A stretch of 64,000 nucleotides of DNA from Couchioplanes caeruleus. Lineage in GTDB: Bacteria; Actinomycetota; Actinomycetes; Mycobacteriales; Micromonosporaceae. The position numbers and the translations under genes were made by a program. Positions 38,615 through 45,799 of the stretch are shown piece by piece. The stretch's first letter is position 1. The number at the start of each line of letters is the position of its first letter. The stretch is from positions 4,026,501 to 4,090,500 of the forward strand of contig NZ_CP092183.1 of the NCBI RefSeq assembly GCF_023499255.1. The letters are read 5' to 3'. Under the pieces are notes generated by a model. It was not told the origin of the DNA. It did not search any database and was given only the letters and a program-made list of their open reading frames with translations.

Positions 38615-39360
38615 ACGCCGAACAGCTGCGCCGCACGATCGTGCGGGTCGCCCGGGCCGACGGCAACGGCACCGGTTTCCTGATCGGCCCGGACCTGGTC
38701 CTGACCTGCCACCACGTGGTGCGCGGTGCCGAGCGGGTCACGCTCAACGCCGGACCGGTGACGGTCGCCGTCGAGCAGGTGATCACGCCGCCGCCGGGCG
38801 GCGAGGGAGCCGATCTGGCCGTCCTGCGCGCGCGGCTGCCATCCCTGCCCGCCGCAGAGCTGTCGGCCGAAGCCCCGGAGCCCGGCGACGAGGTGAGCAC
38901 GTTCGGGTTCACCGACGACTATCCGGCCGGCGACTCCGCTCACTTCGTCTACGAGGGTCCGTCCTACCGTGACGACGAGACGCTGTACCGGCTGCGCAGT
39001 GCTCAGGCCCGGCCGGGGCTGTCAGGGGCGCCGCTGCTGCACGCGCGCAGCGGCAAGGTGGTGGGCCTGGTGAGCCGATCGCGCGACAAAGGCACCGACC
39101 TAGGCGCGCGAGCGGTCCCCGTCGAGGTGGCCGCGCGGCTCTTCCCAGCGCTCGTGCCGCTCGCGGCGCCGGGCCCGGCGCCGCGCGAGGACGAGGTTCA
39201 CCTGCGCCGGCTCATCGCCATCCACGAGAACAGTGCCCGGCTGCTCGAGGAGCAGGTCGCGGCGTACGGGATGCTCAACGTCCCGCCGTACAAGCGCGCC
39301 GAGCTCGAGCACGAGCGGGCCGAGATCGAGCGGCTGCGCGCTCTGCTCGGACGGCGGTGA
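38611..39360 (+). CDS. Trypsin-like serine protease with C-terminal coiled adaptor tail
   Basis: GTG 38611 gives 249 residues without a signal peptide, so the protease is cytoplasmic. The catalytic set is His35 (LTCHHVV), Asp68 (GADLAVL) and Ser138 (ARPGLSGAPLL). The protease domain ends near 195. The tail (about 200-249) contains LLEEQVAAYGMLNVPPYKRA and ELEHERAEIERLRALL, a helical motif also found at the end of the macro-domain protein downstream. Such tails resemble effector-associated adaptor segments that bring proteases and NTPases together. It overlaps the Trypco1 gene and lies 7 nt before the macro gene. Confidence 0.88.
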   Translation: MNAEQLRRTIVRVARADGNGTGFLIGPDLVLTCHHVVRGAERVTLNAGPVTVAVEQVITPPPGGEGADLAVLRARLPSLPAAELSAEAPEPGDEVSTFGFTDDYPAGDSAHFVYEGPSYRDDETLYRLRSAQARPGLSGAPLLHARSGKVVGLVSRSRDKGTDLGARAVPVEVAARLFPALVPLAAPGPAPREDEVHLRRLIAIHENSARLLEEQVAAYGMLNVPPYKRAELEHERAEIERLRALLGRR

Positions 39361-39367
39361 CACCGGG

Positions 39368-40447
39368 GTGGAGCACCAGGAACGGGAGAGCTCGTACCTG
39401 ATCGGCAACCGGACGTTCCGGGTGGTGTTCGCCAGCCTCCCCGGCATCGCCGCGGACGCCCTGGTCAGCTCGGACGACAACTACCTCACGATGGGCGGCG
39501 GGGTCTCCGCAGCCCTGCGCCACGCCGCCGGGCCGGCCGTCGAGATGGACGCCGGCAAGCACACCCCGCTCAAGCTGGGCGACGTCGCGGTCACCACGGC
39601 CGGGAAGCTGAAGGCCCGTTACATCTTCCACGGCGTCACCCTCGACCTCGACGGCCTCGGCAGCCCGGACGAGTCCTGTCTGCGCGCGATCGTGGACCGG
39701 TGTCTCGAGCTGGCGGAGGCGCTGAGATTGCGGCGGGTTGCCTTCCCGGCCCTCGGCACCGGCACCGCGCAGTTCCCGTACGAGCTGGCCGGGCAGGCGA
39801 TGACGAAGGCCGTGGCCGACTTCCTGTCCCGGCGCGCCGAGCACGTCCACGAGGTGACGCTGGCTCTGCACGCCTTCGACGACCGGGCCCGCACGGACAC
39901 CGAGCTGTTCTACCGCCGGGCGGCCGGCATCGCCGCCCAGTGGACCGACAGCCGGCGCCTCGGAGAGCTGATCGACGAGCTGCGGAGCCTGCTCGCCCGT
40001 ACGCCCGCCGGCAGCCTGCACGACCAGGCCGCGGCGATCCGCGGCGACGTGGCGGCCGCCGAGACCGCGCTCGCGGGGGACCGATGGCCCGCGGTCACCG
40101 GCGCGGGCCGGCCCAGCGAGTCGCTGAGCCGGGCCAGTGACGCGGCCGGCGACATCGCGGACCGCTCGGCGGCCGAGGTGGACTGGGAGGACCGCCAGGC
40201 CCGCGAGACCGTCTTGCAGGTGCGCCTGCAGAGCTTGCGCACCCAGCACAACATCCTGCTCGGCAGCCGCAACCAGCTCGAGGAACGTCAGGCGCGGTAC
40301 GGGCCGCTCGCCGTGCCCCTCGAGGTGGTCAACGAGCTGCGGCTGATCGAGGAGCAGCTCACGGCGAAGGAGGAGCAGATCCTCCGGGTCAAGACCGAGC
40401 TCGTGCAGCTCGCCGGCGGTGCGGGGCGCCGCGGTGGGGCGTTGTGA
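39368..40447 (+). CDS. Macro-domain protein with C-terminal coiled adaptor tail
   Basis: GTG 39368 gives 359 residues. Residues 9-180 form a macro domain: FRVVFASLPGIAADALVSSD, DNYLTMGGGVSAALRHAAG, AVTTAGKLKARYIFHGVTLD and VAFPALGTGTAQFPYELA. These provide the ADP-ribose-binding loops. The Asn-Asp-Asn-Tyr and Gly-Gly-Gly features are kept. A long helical part follows. The final segment (about 303-342), QLEERQARYGPLAVPLEVVN and ELRLIEEQLTAKEEQIL, closely resembles the tail of the protease encoded just upstream. It may read or remove ADP-ribose, or bind a nucleotide-derived signal; this is inference. Confidence 0.85.
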   Translation: MEHQERESSYLIGNRTFRVVFASLPGIAADALVSSDDNYLTMGGGVSAALRHAAGPAVEMDAGKHTPLKLGDVAVTTAGKLKARYIFHGVTLDLDGLGSPDESCLRAIVDRCLELAEALRLRRVAFPALGTGTAQFPYELAGQAMTKAVADFLSRRAEHVHEVTLALHAFDDRARTDTELFYRRAAGIAAQWTDSRRLGELIDELRSLLARTPAGSLHDQAAAIRGDVAAAETALAGDRWPAVTGAGRPSESLSRASDAAGDIADRSAAEVDWEDRQARETVLQVRLQSLRTQHNILLGSRNQLEERQARYGPLAVPLEVVNELRLIEEQLTAKEEQILRVKTELVQLAGGAGRRGGAL

Positions 40448-40456
40448 CGGCGGCTC

Positions 40457-40606
40457 TCACCCTTCCGGTCGCCGGGTGGTCGCAGCGACGTGGTCGACCA
40501 GCCCGGTGATCTCGAGGGCTCGTAACACCATGGGGTGCAACCCGGTCAGCCGGATGCGGCAGGCCACCTGGCGCGCGTCGGTGCCCTCGCTGCTGAAGGT
40601 TTCCCC
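40457..40606 (-). pseudogene. STAS-domain (anti-anti-sigma) remnant
   Basis: The minus-strand frame ending at TGA 40457-40459 reads EGTDARQVACRIRLTGLHPM, then VLRALEITGLVDHVAATTRR. This is the characteristic last strand-helix of anti-sigma-factor antagonists. There is no start codon, and the first two thirds of the domain are missing. It lies between the macro gene and the end of the EAL-DICT gene, inside the directly repeated interval. Confidence 0.55.
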
Positions 40607-40678
40607 ACGGTGACCCTGTGTCGGAGAAAGGGCGACCGCAGAGTCACCGCTTTTGGGAAATCATCGGCGTGGCGGCTG

Positions 40679-40708
40679 TCAGACGGCGACGAGGCTTTCC
40701 AGGGCCGC
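40679..40708. repeat. Direct repeat, right copy, within the EAL-DICT gene 3' end
   Basis: This is the partner of 37890-37919, 28 of 30 identical. It codes the last residues of the EAL-DICT protein (LESLVAV and its stop). Confidence 0.6.
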
Positions 40709-41983
40709 CGTCCGGACCGGGGTGATTCCGTGCAGCAGCGACCGCGCCGCGGCCACCACGAGGTCGCGGTTGTGGGTGACCGCGAACGCGAAGCGGCGTT
40801 CCGCCTCCGGGCCGGTGTCGCCCAGGTCGCGCGCCACCAGGGCCACCGAGCGGTGCGGGCCGACCACGATGACGTTCCATTCGCCGCGCAGCGGGTCGTC
40901 GCCCTGCAGGCCCGCGCCGCGGACGCCCGGGGCCGGTTCGGCGGCGAGGCCCACGCCGAAGGCGGCGACGAGCGGGCTGGCCGCGGCGATGCGGGCGAAG
41001 CGGCGGGCGGTCGCCGCTCCGAAGTGGCGGGCGTCCTGGAAGCAGGCGAGCAGCACCTGGCCGCCGTCGGCGAGGGCCTCGATGTGGTGGCTGATCGGCA
41101 TCAGCACCGACTTGGTGGTCTCCACCACCGGGCGGTGCGCGGCGACGATCTCGTACGGCGTCCCGGCCGCGGCCGCGGGCGCGCAGACCGGCGGCAGGGG
41201 AGCACTGCGCGCCGGGGGAGTGGCCGGCAGCGGTGCGGGCCGGCCGTAGCGCCAGCCCTGGGCCACGGTGGCGCCCATGGTGCGGGCGGTGAGCTCGTGC
41301 TCGAGGGTCTCCACGCCCTCGGCGAGGATGGTCGCGCCGCTGGCCTCCGCGTACGCCCCGACGGCCGAGACGACCTCGGCGGTGTGCCGTGCGGTGGGTG
41401 CGTGCAGCAGCGACATGTCGAGCTTGACCACGTCGGGGTGCACGAACGGCATCAGGGCCAGCGACAGGGGGTCCGCGCCGACGTCGTCGAGGGCCACACC
41501 CCAGCCCGCCGCCCGGCAGCTCGTCGTGGCGGCCAGCAGGCCGGACGGGTCGTCGGCGATCGCGCGTTCGGTCATCTCGGTGACCACGTGCAGGTGGCGC
41601 TGCGCCTCGGCGACCACGCCGGCGAGGTCGGGCGGGCAGGGCGTACGCCAGGACGTCGGCTCCATGTTCACGAACAGGGCCGTCCGCAGTTCCGCCGCGA
41701 GCGCCGCGCGGTACGCCGCCGCCCGGCAGACCCAGTCGAGCTCGCTGTCGCGGCCGGCCGTACGGGCGGCCGCGAACAGGGCGGCGGGGGATTCCCACGG
41801 GGTGCCCGCCGGTCCGCGGCTCAGCGCCTCGTAGCCGACCAGGTCGCCGGTGGCGAGCGAGATCAGCGGCTGGAAGACGGAGGTGACGGCCCGGGAGTCG
41901 ATCACGTCGTGGATGTCCGGCACCTCGTCGATATCGGCAGCGGCGGCCCGCACCTTAACGACCGCCGGGTACGCGTCGCACAC
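40679..41983 (-). CDS. EAL-DICT protein (c-di-GMP phosphodiesterase with DICT sensory domain)
   Basis: The product has 434 residues from GTG 41983. The EAL domain (about 30-260) keeps YEALSRGP, FVNMEP, VALDDVGADPLSLALM, VVKLDMSLL and AEGVET, so hydrolysis of cyclic di-GMP is plausible. GADP replaces the usual FGTG in loop 6. After a Pro/Ala linker the DICT domain (about 285-425) has TTKSVLMPISHHIEALAD and GQVLLACFQDARHF, the marks of this sensory module of cyanobacteria and actinobacteria. The ligand of DICT is not established. It is divergent from the LPMO gene. Confidence 0.88.
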   Translation of the reverse strand: MCDAYPAVVKVRAAAADIDEVPDIHDVIDSRAVTSVFQPLISLATGDLVGYEALSRGPAGTPWESPAALFAAARTAGRDSELDWVCRAAAYRAALAAELRTALFVNMEPTSWRTPCPPDLAGVVAEAQRHLHVVTEMTERAIADDPSGLLAATTSCRAAGWGVALDDVGADPLSLALMPFVHPDVVKLDMSLLHAPTARHTAEVVSAVGAYAEASGATILAEGVETLEHELTARTMGATVAQGWRYGRPAPLPATPPARSAPLPPVCAPAAAAGTPYEIVAAHRPVVETTKSVLMPISHHIEALADGGQVLLACFQDARHFGAATARRFARIAAASPLVAAFGVGLAAEPAPGVRGAGLQGDDPLRGEWNVIVVGPHRSVALVARDLGDTGPEAERRFAFAVTHNRDLVVAAARSLLHGITPVRTAALESLVAV

Positions 41984-42136
41984 ATCGAAATTCTTGATTA
42001 GATCTCTTTACTGTTAACAAGCTTTAACTTATGTTGGGCGAACAGCCGGGGAGGTCCCCCATACGTCCCCGGTTCCCCGCGGCGGGTCGGCCGCCCCCAC
42101 GCCCGGCCTGCCGTCCCCCATGAAGAGGAGACCTTC
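41984..42136. promoter_or_regulatory. AT-rich divergent control region between EAL-DICT and LPMO genes
   Basis: Bases 41990-42035 are strikingly AT-rich for this genome. They include an imperfect inverted repeat (gttaacaagctttaac, 42013-42028; GTTAA and TTAAC arms, 6-nt spacer). Promoters for both divergent genes probably lie here. The ribosome site aagaggaga precedes the LPMO start. No CelR-type operator was found. Confidence 0.5.
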
Positions 42137-42880
42137 ATGAGACGCAGAATCACCCTCCCCCTCCTGAGCGCCGCGGCCATCGGCGCCTCCCTGTTCGTCG
42201 CCGTGGCCCCCGCCTCGGCACACGGCTACATCTCCTCGCCCCCCAGCCGCCAGGCCAACTGCGCCAGCGGCGCCGTACCCAACTGCGGCGACATCGTGTA
42301 CGAACCGCAGAGCGTGGAGGCTCCCAAGGGCTCCATGCAGTGCAACGGCGGTGGCAGCCGCTTCGCCGTGCTCAACGACAACAGCAGGAACTGGCCCGCC
42401 GCCTCGGTCGGCACGTCGGTGACGTTCAACTGGGTCCTCACCGCCCGGCACGCCACCAGCACGTGGGAGTACTTCATCGGCGGCACGCGGCTCGCTTCGT
42501 TCAACGACGGCGGCGCGCAGCCGGGGGCCACCAAGTCCCACACCGTCAGCATGGGCAGCTTCCGTGGCCGGCAGACCGTGCTCGCCCGGTGGAACATCGC
42601 CGACACGGCCAACGCGTTCTACGCGTGCGTCGACCTGAACATCGGCGGTGGCGGGAGCACGCCACCGCCCACGACGCCGCCGCCGACGAACCCGCCGACC
42701 ACGCCGCCCACCACCCCGCCGACCCAGCCGCCCGCCGGCGGGACCTGGCAGGCCGGAACGGCGTACGTCGCCGGGAACGTGGTGACCTACGGCGGTGCGA
42801 CGTACCGCTGCCGGCAGGCGCACACGGCGCTGGCCGGGTGGGAGCCGCCGAACGTGCCCGCGCTGTGGGAACGGATCTGA
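42137..42880 (+). CDS. Secreted AA10 lytic polysaccharide monooxygenase with C-terminal CBM5/12
   Basis: ATG 42137 gives 247 residues. The signal peptide ends ASA-HGYISSPPSR, leaving His29 as the mature N-terminal copper ligand. The second ligand of the histidine brace is His105 in TARHATSTWEYF. The AA10 domain ends with FYACVDLNI. A Pro-Thr linker leads to a CBM5/12 module (WQAGTAYVAGNVVTYGGATY and WEPP), the type that binds chitin or cellulose. The enzyme oxidatively cleaves crystalline polysaccharide. Chitin versus cellulose preference cannot be settled by eye; the CBM5 favours chitin. Confidence 0.94.
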   Translation: MRRRITLPLLSAAAIGASLFVAVAPASAHGYISSPPSRQANCASGAVPNCGDIVYEPQSVEAPKGSMQCNGGGSRFAVLNDNSRNWPAASVGTSVTFNWVLTARHATSTWEYFIGGTRLASFNDGGAQPGATKSHTVSMGSFRGRQTVLARWNIADTANAFYACVDLNIGGGGSTPPPTTPPPTNPPTTPPTTPPTQPPAGGTWQAGTAYVAGNVVTYGGATYRCRQAHTALAGWEPPNVPALWERI

Positions 42881-43458
42881 CGACGTACCCGGGGCGGGTC
42901 CGCGGCCGTGGACCCGCCCTGCCCGTCGTGGCCGCGGTGGTGCTGATGCTGCTCGCCGCGTGCGGCGCGGCGCCGGCCCCGCCGCCACCGCCGGCGTACG
43001 ACGCGACCGACGTGATGTTCCTCCAGATGAGCCTCGAGTACGTCCGGCAGGGCGAGCTGGTCGTGACGCCCGCCGCGCAGGGGGCCACCGATCCGCGGGT
43101 GCGGGCGCTCGCCGCCGAGCTGCGCGACCAGTGGCGCGACGAGGCGCAGACCATGCAGCGCTGGCTGACCGGGTGGCAGCAGCCGCCCTCGGCCGATCCG
43201 GACGCCGGCGTGCACGCGGGCCACGGCGATTTGCACTCGCTGCGCGACGCCGACATCGGCGAGCTGGCCGCGGCCCGCGGCGCGGCTTTCGACCGTACGG
43301 CGGTCAGCATGCTCCTGGGGCACCTGCACAACTGTGTCGAGGTGGCCCGCATGGAGGTCGCGGGCGGGCGGTACCCACCGGCCAGGGCGCTCGCCGAGCG
43401 GATGACCGCGGCGCGGCAGGACCAGATCCGGCGCCTCCTGGTCCTCGCCGCCGCCTAG
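42865..43458 (+). CDS. DUF305 lipoprotein
   Basis: GTG 42865 overlaps the LPMO stop by 16 nt and gives 197 residues. A lipoprotein signal with the lipobox LLAACG (Cys near residue 35) precedes the DUF305 helical bundle: VMFLQMSLEYVRQGELVVTP, DEAQTMQRWLTGWQ, GHGDLH and AVSMLLGHLHNCVEVARMEV. The His/Met-rich helices of DUF305 are often linked to copper. The overlap with a copper-dependent LPMO gene makes a copper-supply role attractive, but that is inference. Confidence 0.82.
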   Translation: MGTDLTTYPGRVRGRGPALPVVAAVVLMLLAACGAAPAPPPPPAYDATDVMFLQMSLEYVRQGELVVTPAAQGATDPRVRALAAELRDQWRDEAQTMQRWLTGWQQPPSADPDAGVHAGHGDLHSLRDADIGELAAARGAAFDRTAVSMLLGHLHNCVEVARMEVAGGRYPPARALAERMTAARQDQIRRLLVLAAA

Positions 43459-43470
43459 TTGAAGCTTCAA
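43459..43470. promoter_or_regulatory. Palindromic operator candidate of the MarR gene
   Basis: TTGAAGCTTCAA is a perfect 12-bp palindrome directly after the DUF305 stop and 19 bp before the MarR start. Size and position fit autoregulation by the MarR dimer. Confidence 0.6.
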
Positions 43471-43489
43471 ACCGACGTACGATGGGGTG

Positions 43490-43990
43490 GTGAGCGCCGA
43501 ACCCACCCGATGGCTGAGCGCCGGCGAGCTCGAGTCGTGGCTGCCGGTCGGGGGCCTGCTCCTGCGCCTCCCGGCGGCCCTGGACGCGCAGATGCAGCGC
43601 GACTCCGGCCTGAGCCACTTCGAATACCTCGTGCTGGCCAACCTCTCCGAGGCGCCGCGGCGCACCCGCCGGATGAGCGAGCTGGCGGCGCTCGCCAACG
43701 GCTCGCTGTCGCGGCTGTCGCACGTGGTCAAACGCCTCGAGGGCCGGGGCTGGGTCGAGCGGACGACCTGCCCGCAGGACGGCCGCTACACCAACGCCGT
43801 GCTGACCGAGGCGGGCTGGGCGAAGGTACGGCAGAGCGCGCCGGGCCACGTCGCGGCGGTGCGGGCGCTCGTGCTGGACGCGCTCAGCGACGACGACCTG
43901 GCCCGGCTCGGCGACATGGCCCGGCGGATCATGTCCCGCATCGCGGCGGACGACCCGGGTCAGGTCGCGGGCCCGGGCGGCCGCGCCTAA
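43490..43990 (+). CDS. MarR-family transcriptional regulator
   Basis: GTG 43490 (or GTG 43487) gives 166 residues. The winged helix has FEYLVLANLSEAPRRTRRMS, ALANGSLSRLSHVVKRLEGR and the wing WVERTTCPQDGRYTNAVLTE, all typical of MarR. Long flanking helices form the dimer interface. The palindrome just upstream is its probable operator. Regulated genes other than itself are not evident; the 5' neighbour is the LPMO-DUF305 pair and the 3' neighbour a GNAT enzyme. Confidence 0.9.
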   Translation: MSAEPTRWLSAGELESWLPVGGLLLRLPAALDAQMQRDSGLSHFEYLVLANLSEAPRRTRRMSELAALANGSLSRLSHVVKRLEGRGWVERTTCPQDGRYTNAVLTEAGWAKVRQSAPGHVAAVRALVLDALSDDDLARLGDMARRIMSRIAADDPGQVAGPGGRA

Positions 43991-43999
43991 CCTGCCCCC

Positions 44000-44581
44000 A
44001 TGCCCGAGTTGATCGCGCCCACCGCCCGCCTGCACGCCGGCTGGCTCGCCGCCCGCGACGACTGGGGGCGCGGCGTGCACCAGGACGGCTCCGGGCTGCG
44101 CCCCGGCGACGACGTCGACACACCGGACGGCTTCGCGGCGTTCGTCCGCAAGCTCCTGCGCGAGTCGGATCCGGCCGTCCCGCCGGTGCCCGGCTGGGTG
44201 CACTGCACCTACTGGTGGATGGTGGAGGGCGACGAGGTGCTGGGCACGATCGCCTTGCGGCACGAGCTCAACGACTTCCTGCTCGAGGCCGGCGGCCACA
44301 TCGGGTACGGCGTACGCCCGGGCGCGCGGCGGCGTGGCCTGGCCTCGTGGGCGCTCGCGGGCGTGCTGCCGTACGCGAAGGGCCTCGGTCTGGACCGGGT
44401 GCTGGTGACCTGCAACGAGGCGAACGAGGCCTCGCGCCGCACGATCGAGCGCGCCGGCGGCGTGCTGGAGGACGTGCGCGACACGGAGATCGGCCGGGTC
44501 CGCCGTTACTGGATCGCGGTGGCGGGGGACCAGCAGCTCAGCTCCATACCGTCGTCGACGGGGAAGTCCACGCTGACGTAG
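44000..44581 (+). CDS. GNAT-family N-acetyltransferase
   Basis: The product has 193 residues from ATG 44000, 10 nt after the MarR stop. The acetyl-CoA site is GGHIGYGVRPGARRRGLASW, containing the R-x-x-G-x-A-like pyrophosphate loop. VLVTCNEANEASRRTIERAG is the late helix of the YjdJ/RimJ-like branch. The acceptor is unknown. The last 76 nt overlap the converging methyltransferase gene. It may share the MarR promoter. Confidence 0.88.
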   Translation: MPELIAPTARLHAGWLAARDDWGRGVHQDGSGLRPGDDVDTPDGFAAFVRKLLRESDPAVPPVPGWVHCTYWWMVEGDEVLGTIALRHELNDFLLEAGGHIGYGVRPGARRRGLASWALAGVLPYAKGLGLDRVLVTCNEANEASRRTIERAGGVLEDVRDTEIGRVRRYWIAVAGDQQLSSIPSSTGKSTLT

Positions 44582-45165
44582 CCGTTGCCCGGCGCACGCA
44601 CGTACGCCAGGTAGCCGGCCATGCCGGGGAACGTGGTGTCGTCGGCGACGACCAGGGCGCCGGGGCGCAGCCGGGGTTCCAGCAGGCGCAGCACCGGCAG
44701 GCACAGGTCCTTCCAGCCGTCGAGCAGCACGAGGTCGACGGGCCCCGGGACGCCGGCGAGCGTCCGCAGCGCGTCGCCGGGCAGGATCGTGACGACGCCG
44801 GCGAGCCCGGCCTCGGCCAGGTTGGCGCCGGCCGCCGCCACCTTGGCCGCGCTGAGCTCGGTGGTGTGCACGTGCCCGAAGCCGTTGTCGGTCACCGCGG
44901 CGGCCAGGTAGAGCGTGGAGATGCCGTACGACGTGCCGAACTCGACGACCGTGCGGGGCCGGCTGGTCCGCACGAGCGAGTAGAGCAGCTCACCGCCGCG
45001 CGGCGAGACGGGCATGTAGACGTCGTGGAGCGCGTCGGCGCGTTCCTGGGCGGTGGCCGTGTCGAAGTCCAGACCGGGGTGGTCACGGAGGTCGTCCTGC
45101 CAGGCGGCGGTGAAGAGCCGGTCGAGGACGGCAGCGGCGGGCGACTGTGTCAGAGTGGTCGGCAT
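44506..45165 (-). CDS. Class I SAM-dependent O-methyltransferase-like protein
   Basis: ATG 45165 gives 219 residues. The AdoMet site is VVEFGTSYGISTLYLA (motif I), followed by HTTELSAAKVAAA, ILPGDALRTL and LVLLDGWKDLCLP. This pattern resembles the catechol or caffeoyl-CoA O-methyltransferase group. The substrate is unknown. The start faces a divergent TetR gene across a perfect palindrome, so it is the probable target of that repressor. Confidence 0.85.
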   Translation of the reverse strand: MPTTLTQSPAAAVLDRLFTAAWQDDLRDHPGLDFDTATAQERADALHDVYMPVSPRGGELLYSLVRTSRPRTVVEFGTSYGISTLYLAAAVTDNGFGHVHTTELSAAKVAAAGANLAEAGLAGVVTILPGDALRTLAGVPGPVDLVLLDGWKDLCLPVLRLLEPRLRPGALVVADDTTFPGMAGYLAYVRAPGNGYVSVDFPVDDGMELSCWSPATAIQ

Positions 45166-45176
45166 GACGGCAACGC

Positions 45177-45196
45177 TAGACGCAACGTTGCGTCTA
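45177..45196. promoter_or_regulatory. Perfect 20-bp palindrome, TetR operator candidate
   Basis: TAGACGCAACGTTGCGTCTA lies in the 46-bp space between the divergent methyltransferase and TetR start codons. Perfect symmetry over 20 bp in this position is typical of an operator that controls both genes. Confidence 0.85.
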
Positions 45197-45211
45197 GACA
45201 AGGGAGGCGGA

Positions 45212-45799
45212 GTGGAACACCGGGGCAACCGGCACGGGCGCAGCGAGCACGCCCGGCAGAGCGTGCTGCTCGCGGCGGACGACCTGCTGGTGGAGAAGGG
45301 CTTCGCCGGGCTGACCATCGAGGGCATCGCCGCGCGGGCCGGGGTGGCGAAGCAGACCATCTACCGCTGGTGGCCGTCGAAGACCGACGTGCTGATGGAC
45401 GCGTTCATCCAGGACTCCGCCGAGGACCTGGAACCGCAGGACACCGGCAGCCTCGCCGGCGACCTGCGCGAGTACCTGACCCGGCTCGCGGCGTACCTCA
45501 CGGAGTCGGACGCGGGCGCGGTGTTCCGGGCGCTGACCGGTCAGGCACAGCACGACCCCGCCCTGGCCGCGCGGCTGCGCGAGGAGCACCTGACCCATCA
45601 GCGGGCCCGCGACCGCAGGCCGCTCGAGCGCGCGGTGGCGCGCGGCGAACTGCCCGCGGACGCGGACCTCGACGTGCTGGTGGACCGGCTGGTCGGCCCG
45701 ATCTACTACCGGGTGCTCGTGACCGGCGAGCCGGTCGGCGCGGCCCTGGTGGAGGAGCTCATCACGGCGTGTACGCCCGGACCGTCCGGCCGTTCGTGA
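45212..45799 (+). CDS. TetR-family transcriptional regulator
   Basis: GTG 45212, after agggagg, gives 195 residues. An upstream ATG at 45164 would place the coding start across the operator. The HTH reads TIEGIAARAGVAKQTIYRWW. The C-terminal domain (FRALTGQAQHDPALAARLRE, VDRLVGPIYYRVLVTG) is of the TetR_C_16/AcrR-like kind. It probably represses itself and the divergent methyltransferase. Its last 38 nt overlap the converging propeller gene. Confidence 0.92.
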   Translation: MEHRGNRHGRSEHARQSVLLAADDLLVEKGFAGLTIEGIAARAGVAKQTIYRWWPSKTDVLMDAFIQDSAEDLEPQDTGSLAGDLREYLTRLAAYLTESDAGAVFRALTGQAQHDPALAARLREEHLTHQRARDRRPLERAVARGELPADADLDVLVDRLVGPIYYRVLVTGEPVGAALVEELITACTPGPSGRS

